A DNA stretch of 64,000 bases from Ottelia alismoides. Its lineage: Eukaryota; Streptophyta; Magnoliopsida; Alismatales; Hydrocharitaceae. The notes below the pieces were generated by a model. That model made no database searches, had not been told where the DNA came from, and saw only the letters and a program-made list of their open reading frames with translations. The DNA lies in NCBI GenBank assembly GCA_037367405.1, contig JAZKJV010010526.1:584501-648500 (forward strand), given 5' to 3'. The position numbers and the translations under genes are program-made. Positions 33,224 to 43,400 of this stretch are shown piece after piece. The stretch's first letter is position 1; the number at the start of each line of letters is the position of its first letter.

Positions 33224-34273
33224 ATGATGGATCCCCCTCACTGTGAGCCGACTCTTGCGGCTTTTTCTTCGCTATCTGACCATCAGTCCAGTCCACCTTC
33301 TAGGGAGGTCGGATCTCCGACCAACCTCCCGCTCCCTCCCTCCCTTTCATCTCACTACTTTGGGCATGCTGTGCGAGACGTCCGAGGAGACCAGATAGAG
33401 CAGATGCAAGACCCGGACGATGTTGCTGCTGAGTTGAGAGCGCACTCCGTTGGTGATCAGAGAGAGCAGTGGAGATCAGCAGACATATCCCATTCCGGAG
33501 GGATGGAGGAGCAGATAGCACATGGAGCTCAGTCAGCTTCTACATTACATCCATTCGTCTTGGATTTGGATTACATCCAGCGACTGCCGACATTTTCAGG
33601 AGAGGCGCACGAGGAGCCTTATCTTCACTTGTCCGCTTTCGAGGAGTGTTGTAGAGCTCAGAGATATTCAGACATCACTGCAGAGGAGCTGATGAGCATG
33701 ACCTTCCCCTTCACGCTTCACAACAGAGCCATGAGATGGCACCGACGATTGGGGAGGACATTCGAGACTTGGGGAGAGCTACGCCGAGAGTTTCTACAGA
33801 GATACTTCCCTCCACGAAGAGCAGATTTCATGCGGTCATTGATCACTGACTTCTCAGTAGACCCCCAGGAGCCATTGCACGAGGCATGGCCGAGGTTTCT
33901 TGACCTCTTGAGGAGATTTCCTGACCACGGACTTCCACTTACAGACTTGATAGAGATCTCCATGCGGGGGATGACCGCAGAGCAGCTTGCACTGGTGATT
34001 ACCACATGTGGCGGTTCACACCGCAGTCCCGACATTCACTTCCTGGACACCGTCTCGAGTTTACTTTCACAGAGTTCTTCTCCGCGAGATGCCTTGGTCG
34101 GGACAACACATGCAGACGATGCAGTACCAGTGCGATGTGTCACTTTACATGATGATACAATTTCTACACACCAGCCCGAGGATTTGGATGATGCAGCACC
34201 ACTGACAGAGGAGATAACTGCGATAGCAGAGGTTCGGACCCAGACTCTACTTGAGTTCCCGTTGGCCTTCTAG
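33224..34273 (+). CDS. gag: gag of element B
   Basis: ATG at 33224 (MMDPPHCEP) is preferred to the upstream ATG at 33092, which adds a hydrophobic stretch lying in the leader. The protein has 349 residues. The Retrotrans_gag core (about residues 145-285) shows FSGEAHEEPYLHLSAFEE, MTFPFTLHNRAMRWH, WGELRREFLQRYFPPRR, PQEPLHEAWPRFLDL and ITTCGG, matching block for block the gag of A and E. Unlike A and E it has no frame damage in the core, consistent with recent activity. It ends at a TAG (34271-34273) that is in frame with the next ORF. No zinc knuckle is visible. Product would form the particle shell. Confidence 0.88.
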   Translation: MMDPPHCEPTLAAFSSLSDHQSSPPSREVGSPTNLPLPPSLSSHYFGHAVRDVRGDQIEQMQDPDDVAAELRAHSVGDQREQWRSADISHSGGMEEQIAHGAQSASTLHPFVLDLDYIQRLPTFSGEAHEEPYLHLSAFEECCRAQRYSDITAEELMSMTFPFTLHNRAMRWHRRLGRTFETWGELRREFLQRYFPPRRADFMRSLITDFSVDPQEPLHEAWPRFLDLLRRFPDHGLPLTDLIEISMRGMTAEQLALVITTCGGSHRSPDIHFLDTVSSLLSQSSSPRDALVGTTHADDAVPVRCVTLHDDTISTHQPEDLDDAAPLTEEITAIAEVRTQTLLEFPLAF

Positions 34274-35056
34274 TTGGAGTTCGAGTCAGCCCCAGAGTTC
34301 CCAGTTGACGAATCTTGGATATCAGATCTTCTGATACTCCAGGAGCCGGAGGAGCCCCAGCTTTTGCAGCCATTGATTCAGACACTTCAGTTTCCAGTCC
34401 CGGAGGAGTCAGTCTCCTTCCTGCAGAGACACTCCCTGGACGTAGACAGCTACCAGGACTCAGCCCAGCAGCCACAGCTAGATGAGGGACACCACTTTGA
34501 GAGTACAGACACAGAGAGTCCCGTCTTCGAGCGTTTTGTCCTCCATTTTGTTGAGACAGATGCACTTCCTGAGGACCAGCTGACAACCAGCATAGTCGCA
34601 GAGCGAGGATCAGCCGCAGACACTTTGCCAGCTTCCGCGATGTTGACTAGTAACTTCTCCTGCTTCCAGATTGCCGAGACCTACACTTTTGACGATGATG
34701 CAGCTTGGTGCACCGAGTGGATACTTGATAGCAGCGTAGATGCCCATATAGATCCTGATCCTCTTCTTGTCACTTCTGATCATGCATCTCTCCCCGAGGG
34801 TTGTCTACGGGAGGATGCCGAACTCGATGAGTACTCGGTTTCACTTTCTGAGAGTGTTTCCGATCTGGCGGAACACAGAACCAAGTCTTTAGATCTTTCT
34901 GATTCTGAGTCTTCTCACCTCGTCGACCCTCGCGAGGATGAGCCCATTCTGGAGATATTCGATGATTTGCCTGATCTGATCCATTTCATGCATCGGATAT
35001 CAGTCTGCTTAGAGAGTCTCTTGATCTTGATTGTCCACACCTGCTTGAGACACTGA
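34274..35056 (+). CDS. Acidic ORF downstream of gag, element B
   Basis: 260 codons open in the same frame as gag after its TAG; there is no ATG at the junction, so it is a continuation by readthrough or the remnant of one longer ORF. The protein is very rich in Glu, Asp, Ser and Leu (for example LDLSDSESSHLVDPREDEP and EILEIFDDLPDLIHF). I recognise no domain and see no protease, RT or integrase motif. It sits where A has its acidic PR-RT linker, so it may descend from such a linker after loss of pol (inference). Confidence 0.6.
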   Translation: MEFESAPEFPVDESWISDLLILQEPEEPQLLQPLIQTLQFPVPEESVSFLQRHSLDVDSYQDSAQQPQLDEGHHFESTDTESPVFERFVLHFVETDALPEDQLTTSIVAERGSAADTLPASAMLTSNFSCFQIAETYTFDDDAAWCTEWILDSSVDAHIDPDPLLVTSDHASLPEGCLREDAELDEYSVSLSESVSDLAEHRTKSLDLSDSESSHLVDPREDEPILEIFDDLPDLIHFMHRISVCLESLLILIVHTCLRH

Positions 35057-35061
35057 TTGAC

Positions 35062-35286
35062 GTGGAGGATTCTATTACTGATCCATCCTTCTCCACGTTT
35101 GATTTCTTCGGCTCTATACTCTCACTCCACTCTGACCCAGAGCCGCTGATTTCTTTTGTGCTACCGGATCCCGATCACTTCTTTCCATATCACTGGCCGG
35201 TAGACGACACCAGCTTGATTGCATACCTGGGTGTTTTTGTTTACACTGTTGACTTCGTCGCTGTTCTCCTACCGAGACTGCGATGA
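35062..35286 (+). pseudogene. Frame-shifted tail of the acidic ORF, element B
   Basis: 74 codons in another frame beginning 5 nt after the previous stop (MEDSITDPSFSTF...). Composition matches the preceding acidic ORF, so a small indel probably split one reading frame. No function recognised. Confidence 0.45.
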
Positions 35287-35492
35287 CAGTACGACATTCG
35301 CCTTACCGATGCCGTACTGAATCTCGATACTGCATTATCCTAGCCTTTGCGCCCAGCTAGGGCGTAAAATCTAGCGCTTGTTGAGAGGCACCTCAACATT
35401 GTCTACTTTGTATATACATGTTTCGTCTTGTTTTGTTCTTTGTTTCTTCCGTTTCTGTTTTTCACCCCAGGTCTCGCTTAGGATTATCTTTG

Positions 35493-35939
35493 CTATACTT
35501 AGGATATTGCTCATCCTAAGTATAGGGGGGTGGAAACACCGGGTTGTTCATTCGTTCTGTTCCATCACTTCTGTTGTTGCCTATACTTAAGGTTCTTCAC
35601 CTTAAGTATAAGGGGAGTGATGTCCTCTCCTCCTTGTATATATCATTGATTTTCTTCGTGTTTTGCTACCCCTGTTTTGCTGCCTATACTTAGGGATATT
35701 TTACCCTAAGTATAGGGGGGGTAGACCCTGTACATTCTCCTCTCGGTTTTCCCTTCGTGTACAGCCTGCTATACTTAGGATTACTTGATCCTAAGTATAG
35801 AGGGAAGACCCGAGACCCTCTTGACATTCATTCGTCTTTGTATATAGCCTTTCTTTTCACTTCCCTATACCTAGCACGAGTTATGTCTTCTTCATCGCTC
35901 TTGACTCTGAGGACATCGTTCGAGATAAGTATAGGGGGG
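35493..35939 (+). repeat. Array of five hairpin-plus-purine modules, element B
   Basis: Arms: 35493-35505/35513-35525 (six G); 35582-35593/35599-35610 (AGGGG); 35684-35695/35704-35715 (seven G); 35769-35781/35788-35800 (AGGG); and a long module 35864-35939 ending six G. Stems are perfect in the first four. Each 3' arm ends AAGTATAGGGGGG or a variant, like the true PPT (37541-37552). Confidence 0.9.
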
Positions 35940-37540
35940 TGTGTATATATTTCATATATACTTTAGCCATAACTCGTACTTTGTGTGAGTGTATCAATAA
36001 ATAAAATGGCTAAAAACACTAAAAATCACAAAAATTAAAAATTTTTCATGTACATAAACTTCTTTTATTTAAACATAAATAGCTAGTGTACAAATTATTT
36101 TTGTAAAAATGTTTTCAAAATTCTTTTGTGTAAAGCTTGTGTAAATATTTTCTTATCAAAATTATGTATATAGTATAAAATTTTTCCAAAATGTTTTGAA
36201 AATCAAAAGTTTGCAAAAATCTTGTGTAAATGTGTGTAAATACCTTTTTGCAAAACTTGCACTTCATGCATCATCCATTCATGATTTCAAAACATTTTTC
36301 AAAAATTTTGCATGTTTGTAAACTTTGTGTAAATAGCATATTTTGTACATATGTATATAGTTTTTCTGGATGATAGTTGACATTTAAACTAGCCTGGAAT
36401 CAAATTGAGAAATGGAGATTGATTAAGATCTTAATCCACCTAACTTCTAAGAGGAACCTTATAGGGCTTAGGTTTAAGGCTTTTCAGGTCCATGGTGACT
36501 TAATTCTTTGAGTCCACTAGGCTATGATCACATGTCATCTCAATGAGCCTAAGTAGAGCACTTAACAACAACACATGACTCATATAGACAATGGCTTTAC
36601 TTGGACACCAGCACTTTGCACCGAGCTCTCTACGGATGAGGTGGTGAGGAGGCAGTCTTCTTTGACTTGGGGTAGCATATGAGGGTAGTACTTCTAGGCG
36701 GAACCTCTCTTCTTCTTTTAGTGAAGGAAGTGCGTCTCAACTTGGTCTGGTTGCCATGAGGTCTAACGACGGGAGTTGTGGGTTGCATTAAAGCTTCAAA
36801 AGAGGGATAGTCTACTGGCTCAAGAGGAAAAACTCCTTGTATATATATGCTGCACATGTATATGTTGTATAGATGCACTTGAAAAAAAATGCAAAAAGAA
36901 AATAACTCCAAAAAAGTGGTGGGTCTGAGAGAAAATGATAATCCCACCGGAGTATGTATATAGAGTGCAATAAGCAAAGCTTGAGTTCATGATTCACCTT
37001 ATGTAGCTTGCAGCAGGGAGACTTGGCTACACTGGTCGAGCTCCCAAGGGTACATGGCTACACTGGCCTTGACCCATTCTCTTCTTCCTCCTCTTCCTGA
37101 GCCGGTCGAACTTGAACTTAGAAGGGAATACCCCGCTCCTCGAGGAAAGAGTGGTCAGATTGAGTTCATAGAGTTACCTTGTTGGGGAGGGTTGTCAAGT
37201 TGCCATTTCTGAGGTGGAGAGCTTAGACCTCACATTCACAGGACAAGAAAAGATTCATGGTCTTCAGGGTTTGTGATTGATGACTTGTTCTGACCTGGAG
37301 CATTGAGGAGTCTTGGTTATAGATTAATGGAACTTAGATGCTGTTGAGTTTTAGGCTTAAGTCCAAATAAGGTTCCGACACATTAATAATCCAAAGATCT
37401 GATCGAGCTCCATACCTTAATTTAATGAAGGCAAGTTTAATAATCAACCTTGATCCATGTACATTCACTTTTTCTTTTTCTTTATTTCTTTTTCACTTCT
37501 TTTTTCAAATAAGTGTTTGCTAAGGGACTAGCAAAGTTAA
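35940..37540 (+). other. Conserved noncoding 3' block of element B
   Basis: Starts with ATATATACTTTAGCCATAAC, shared with A and E. An AT-rich part (36000-36360) is followed by about 1 kb aligning with A and E. A hairpin TTTGCTA/TAGCAAA (37516-37535) precedes the PPT. Confidence 0.7.
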
Positions 37541-37552
37541 GTATAGGGGGGT
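37541..37552 (+). other. Polypurine tract of element B
   Basis: AGTATAGGGGGG directly before the 3' LTR. Confidence 0.9.
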
Positions 37553-40500
37553 GATGAATACTCATTCATCACTCTTTATTCTTATATTTCAGCTACAAAA
37601 ACCTTTGCAAATGCATGTATATAGTTGTAAATATAAATAATTACCAAAAGCATGCATTGTGTAAAAACTTATAATTAGCATGTTTTTGTGCAAAAATAAA
37701 AGAATAAAGATTAAAAAGAAAAAGAGAGAAATATTTAGAATAAATATTGAGCAACCTAACCCAAGGGAGGGCTCAACATGGGTCTGACCGCATAAAAGCC
37801 AAAGTAGAGGGAGATAGGGGCTCATGTGTGTAAATATTTATGTAAATAAAATAAAATATTTTCCTCCCAGAAATAGATTAAACTAGGCTTGTAAATATTT
37901 GTATATATTTATAAATATAAAAATAAGATAAAAATAGAAAAAATTAAAAAGAAAACAAAAACACCACTCATGTACATGGTCACCTTGTATATAGTCCACT
38001 CATCTCTATTTATTTAGCCTTATAAATAATAAAATTAATTTTCAAAAATTTTATAAATATTCTATACGATATGGTGTAAATAAATAAAAAATTAAAACAA
38101 AAACAAAATAAAAAGAACAAAATTAAAAACCAAAAATACTATTGTAAATATACCATGTATATAAATGTACATATGTATTTATTTCACCTATGTATATAAA
38201 TAATAAAAAGAAAATAAAAATATATTTTTATTCCTTATTTTATGATATAAATAAATAAAATATAAAATGGGAATAAAATTGTATAAAAATAACAAATTAA
38301 AAATCAAAATTAAAAAACCTATAGTGTATATATACCTATATATAGCTACATAGTGTAAATACCTACTTTTATTTTGAAAAATTAATTATAAATCACAAAA
38401 AAATAGAAAAAAAAATAAAATAAATATTTTTCATATTTTAAGTTTTTATTTATTCGATCATTTTTTATTTTAAAATAAATTAACATATAAATGGACCTTG
38501 GCGGCTTCTGATTGGTCCACGGGGGTTTGTTGACCCCGGTCAACTTCCCCCGCGGACCCTCTTCCCCTCGAATCTGGGTGACCGACCCGAATTCTCGACT
38601 TATTACCCACTCGATCCGGCATCCATTTCACTTAACCCCGGGCTCCGATTGATCGTTGAACATCCAGGACCTTCGCCCGGGGTGGATCTTAGGGATCCGA
38701 GGCACGAGCGACTTGCCCGATCCCTTCCTTCTCGGATCCCTGAGCATATAAAGCCTCAGCTCCAGCGAGCATTTCACGGGTCTTTGGACCTCCTGCTCGC
38801 CGCCAAGGAGCTCCTCCGGTGTGCCTGAGTGACAACTGAGTTCTCTGGAGTGGAAGCGAGGCACGAGTCCCAGGAGACCACTGATCCGGTGGTTAGCTCC
38901 GCCGTGCGCCGCCGCGAGCGCGCCCAGCCTCGGGGAGACGACGCCCGCTTGCAGGCAATGACCCCGAAGCTCCCCGAGCTCCAGCACAGTCGGCAGCACC
39001 CGCCAGGTAGCCTCCTTAGCCTTTAGAATAGCTTAGCTTTAGGTTTTTCCGATTTCAGTAGAGTAGCTCCACCACCTCCACCTGTCGTTTTCGATCACCC
39101 ATTCGCCATTCCGACCACGCCACCACCTTCGCCTGACCTCTCTCCACCTTCTCCACCCAGCCATTCCTCCTGTCTCGCCTCGGAGAAGGACCTCCACCCT
39201 CCTCCGTCGTCACCTCGCCGGAGGGTGTCGCCCCGATGCACCCACTTAACCATTTCACCCCTAACTTGGTCGAGGCAATTTTCCCTCGATCAAGGAGCTG
39301 TTCTGTGCGTTTTGCAGGTCGAGAAGGGCTCGTCTGAGGGTCCCAGCATTTAGGCGCAGAAGCTCAACTCCTCCGCCGTCGCCGGACCACTCCGGTGGTT
39401 GCCGGCTTCATCGAAGGCATCCACAAGCTACGGAGCACGGAGACGAAGCCTTTGCACATCTCAGCAGCAGCAGAGGAGGACCCCAGCGCACGCACGAGGC
39501 CGGCGAAACTCGCCGGCGACCTGTTCTTGAAGATCCTTCCTCTGTCGTCCGATCGTGCCCACTCGCCCAGATTTGATCAGAGCCATCTACTTGCGAGGAG
39601 CCTTCACCGTTTGATCTTTAGGCGATTTGATCTGGACCGCCCATCTAGCGAAGAGGAGCCCTCGTTCCACAGCCGTCGATTACTCCGCGTGGCATCCTCC
39701 TTGCCGTGGATCCAGACGAAGGATTCAGCCACTGCCTTCCACCGTCAGATCTGATACGTGGCAGATCCTCAACCGTCCGATCTGAGCAGGGCTTCCTCAA
39801 AGAGGCGTTAGCGACTCACGACCGTCCGATCACGCACGTGGCGCCATCTCAGCCCTCGGATCTTAAATAAGGGGTAAATACCACTTAGGCCCCCTCTTGT
39901 TTTGTCTTTACTATTGAGTCCTGTAAATATTTTAGATAGTTTATTTTAGTTTGGTACATTTGCATTTTGGACCTTATAGTTTCTGGTATTTGCATTTATG
40001 CCCCTGTCTATGTGGACCACGTGCCTCGTCACGTGAACTTTTGGGATATTTTGCATATTTAGTCCTGTTGTTCTGCGATGTTATGAATTGAATGAAAACT
40101 TTTGGATTATTGCATTTATACCCCTGTGCGTAATTTAATAGTGTATGCGCGTTTATTCGTGGGTTAATTGCAGACTAGCCCTCGGACTTTTGGTACCTGT
40201 TACCAAATAGTCCAAGGACTTAGTTTTTATTACATTTGGGTCCCTGAGTGCCTCAAGCACGCGCCACGCGCGTGTTTACCTGGGAATTTTGCACCGGACC
40301 CCCCAGGACTCTTGGCATTTGCGTCTAGGTCCCTATGTACTGTGCCCTTGTGTTTCATTTTAATAAAATAGCAAATCAACTCCAAATTTGATGAAAATTG
40401 GACACAGGGCTGCTGCCATGATGTAAAATTTTCTATAAATTTTGGAGACATTTTAGACACTGTTTGATATTTTTAAAAATTCAAAAACATGTATTTTCTT

Positions 40501-41291
40501 TACTGTCTGATTTGAAAAACCGCAAAAAATATTATATCCTATCTAAAAATTGCAAAAAAATTATCTACTGTTTGTTTTGTTGTGCTTGATTTTCTAGCCA
40601 AGTTTGGCTATTTTTTATTACCTAAAACACCTAAAAATTAAAAAAAACTTAAAATCTTATAAAAATTCTAATAAATAAACTAAAAATCCAAAAATAATAA
40701 TTTAGGTGCTCAAATTTTCCTTGTTTTCTTCTCTATACAGGAAAAATACCTCCAGGCTTTTTGGGGGCTCTTAGTTATTTTATCTAAGTCCCTTAAGCTC
40801 GGCTGGACAGTGCCTACAGTTTCTGACCTTGTTTTATTTTTAGAAATTAAATAAACATCAGAAAAATCCCAAAAATTCATTAAAAACAGTAAAAATTATA
40901 AAACACACAAAAATATTTTTATTTGAATTTTGGTTGATTTTTATTGCATTAAATAAATAGTTGAATTGTCTTGTTTGGTTGTTTTTCTTATTTTCTTAAT
41001 ACATTAAAAATCCAAAAAATCATAAAAAAAATCAAGAACCACCAAAAATACCTTTTTATTTCATTTTCTCTTCTTTTTGACTACTTCGTAGGTCGCGAGG
41101 CCAATTCGTGCTCCTTTTGTTCGACCCTGGTCGCTATACCAGGTTAAACTAATAGCAAGACCGCTAGTGTTATTTGATTGATTTTTCATCTTGTTTGGTG
41201 GTCTATTTTTCTTGATTCACACGACCGAGTGATTGGGGTTGCGACGATCATTTAGCACCTTTAACTTAGTCACTCGATTTTCGTGTCATCA
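37553..41291 (+). repeat. 3' LTR of element B
   Basis: 3739 bp, near-identical to 27921-31660, with scattered substitutions and small indels. TATA 38747-38752, candidate intron 39007-39317. Ends GTGTCATCA and is followed by GTTGC. Confidence 0.95.
39007..39317 (+). other. Candidate intron in element B 3' LTR (311 bp)
   Basis: Donor CCAG|GTAGCC, acceptor TTTTGCAG; both intact and equal in length to the 5' LTR copy. Confidence 0.5.
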
Positions 41292-41326
41292 GTTGCGCTT
41301 AAGGATTTTACCATATCCTTCAACAT

Positions 41327-42100
41327 CCACTTTATTGGGTCAACTTCCATACTACATTTGGAAACGGTGTGACACAACACAATCCCTTATGTGACCATAA
41401 AGTGGTTCTTTTCCCAAGATAACAAGGATTGACGTCACGACATTTCTGAAGTACTCTGTCCACTTTCTCAAGACATGGATCAAAACTATCACTGTAGATG
41501 GAGAAATTGCCCATAAACACCTCGAGGAAACTTCCTACCATCTCAGCAAATACTGTAAGCATGCATCTCTGGAATGTCACAAGTGCGTTACACAGTCCAA
41601 AGGACATTCTTCTAAAAACATAGGTGCTGAACGTGCAAGTGAAGGTAGTCTTCTCTTGGTCCTCAGGGGTGATTTCTACTTGGTTGTACCTAGAGTACCC
41701 ATCCAGAAAGCAAAAGAACGCCTTGTTAGTTAGTCTTTCCAATACTTGATCAATGAACGATAAGGGGAAGCGATCCTCCTTGGTTGCTGCATTAAGATGG
41801 CGGTAGTCAACACATACACATCAGGATGTCGGTACCTAAGTAGAGATCTCCTCTCCTCTGTCATTTGTAACCATGACGAGCCCTGATTTATTTGGAAATA
41901 CATGCAGAGGGCTCACCCATTTCGAGTCGGAGATGGGGTAAATGAAGCCAGCATTACACCATTTCATAATTTATTTCATGAAGACATCCCTCTCATTTGG
42001 ATTCAACCTTCTTTGGAATTCTCAAGATGGCTTGGCATCTACTTCGAGAAAAATATGGTGTGATCACAGAGCAGAAATTATCCCGTAGAGGTCTGAGACG
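41327..42100 (-). pseudogene. Element D reverse transcriptase fragment
   Basis: Read on the - strand: KWCNAGFIYPISDSKW, VCVDYRHLNAATKEDRF, FCFLDGYSRYNQVEI, MSFGLCNALVTFQRCM, then FMGNFSIY. The last is the catalytic FMDD box with both Asp replaced (Gly, Asn), so the enzyme is dead. Further frame changes occur near 41400. It continues into the fragment at 15583-16235 beyond the K insertion. Confidence 0.85.
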
Positions 42101-43400
42101 TTCCAACCAACTACCTTGCGATTTTTCTCTAAAAACACGTGAAGTTGAGATTCTTGGTTCGGGGTCAGCCTACTGCTGATGATGACTGGATACATCTTCT
42201 TTGCACCCACAAGGAAATCATACTTAAGGCCTACGGAAGTGGCTTCAATTTTGGTTCTGATCAGCCCTGCATCTCATTCACTTCATAAACTGTCTTGGTA
42301 GGCGGATGATCTACCACTATCCTAGAGGTGTTGCCCACCTTAGTGGCTTGCTGCTCTACTGACAATGTGTCAAATCGATCTGTAGTGGGTTCATCATGTT
42401 TGGACTAGAGTAAATCACTTGAAACGAAGAGATGCATCAACGAATTGGATTCTGTCTCCCAAGTGTCGTTGGAGCTTGTATTGACTTTGCGTTCATGGTT
42501 CTCCTTAGAAGAGAGGATTTCCAGGGTCCATATGTCGTTCAAATAGAGTCTCATATCACTGATTTCGGTAATGAAGTCAAAGCCTACTTCAAGCGATGTT
42601 GCATGACTTTCATCAGATACGACTGTTGACTCACTGACCATGTCTATTTTAGCTCTCTGATTTCTCGAGCAGAACGTGATCTTTCAGACCCATAGTCAAC
42701 TAGATCTTATGCGGTATGTAGGAATGGCCGTCCAAGGATAACAAAGGTTTGCAGTATTAGTGCAGGGGAGTCCATATTAAGGACCACAAAATTAATGGGA
42801 AATTGCATATCCTGCTCCTTCATCACAATGTCTTCCAGCAAACCTCGAGGTTGCTTGATGGATCGATCTGTGAACTGAAGGATCATGCGTGTTTACTTCA
42901 ACAGACTCAACATAAATTCTTGCAGTAATGATGAGGGCAAGAGGTTGATGGAAGAACCATTGTCAAGAAGAGTCTACTTGAAGACTTGGTCGAATATCTC
43001 ACATCTGATCAAAGGCGCTCCTTTGTCTAGCTTCTTTTGCAGGAGATTGCTGATGGCTGCAATTTTGGCCATGGTAAGAATGTGCTTCTCTACGTACTGG
43101 CATATGTTGTTACGGATTGGCCGATGCTTGTTTGTACATGCCTCCTTCAAACCTTTCTTCACAACAGGCATGTATTCCATGGCTTTCATCAACGGAATCT
43201 CAACAGTCAAATTTCTAAGAATACCCACAACTCTAGGATCAACTAATGCACTTTTTCTTGTTGCCATTTTTTGGATTTTTCTATTGCATCATTAAAAGGA
43301 ATATTTACAGTGCTGAAATCAAAAGTAATGTTCTTATTTACAACAAATTCTTGTCCACAAAATTCTGTATATACTAATTACAAAAAAAGGTGTGCATGCT
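42101..43400 (-). pseudogene. Element D protease and flanking linker
   Basis: On the - strand the protease shows LLDNGSSINLLPSS (near 42950) and VILGRPFLHTA (near 42720), the two signatures of this lineage. Upstream is a KKGLKEACTNKH-type basic region and a gag-PR linker (FNDAIEKSKKWQQEK near 43290). Several frameshifts and stops. The gag of D is not present; the sequence gives way to the LTR fragment H near 43400-43470. Confidence 0.75.

Larger units (their letters stand above)
27921..41291 (+). mobile_element. Element B: complete non-autonomous LTR retrotransposon (13.4 kb)
   Basis: Both LTRs (3740 and 3739 bp) are full length and highly similar, with TG...CA ends and a perfect 5-bp duplication. 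It has a perfect tRNA-Asp PBS, a gag ORF, a second acidic ORF, a hairpin array and a PPT, but no protease, RT, RNase H or integrase anywhere in its 5.9-kb interior. It must borrow enzymes. Element E shares the LTR start region, PPT hairpin and 3' noncoding block and does carry pol, so E-like copies are candidate helpers (inference). Confidence 0.92.
16236..41322 (+). mobile_element. K: solo copia-like LTR, split by insertions C and B
   Basis: The LTR begins TGTTGGACATGC at 16236 and ends ATATCCTTCA at 41322. Its own sequence is 16236-18625, 27755-27920 and 41297-41322, about 2.58 kb, close to the 2.63 kb of the inverted copy K2. ACAT flanks both ends (16232-16235, 41323-41326), a 4-bp match of a probable 5-bp duplication. 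No internal region is present, so it is a solo LTR left by unequal recombination. Copia assignment rests on the TGTTGGA start and, in K2, the GTGGGAGA PPT; no copia protein is visible. Confidence 0.8.

Noticed and set aside
34274..35056. Acidic ORF of B as an envelope gene
   Set aside because: No signal peptide, transmembrane segment or coiled coil; it lies directly after gag, not after integrase.
16236..41322. One complete copia element between the K ends
   Set aside because: The sequence between is accounted for by two gypsy-type elements with their own duplications; the K pieces join into one LTR, so it is solo.
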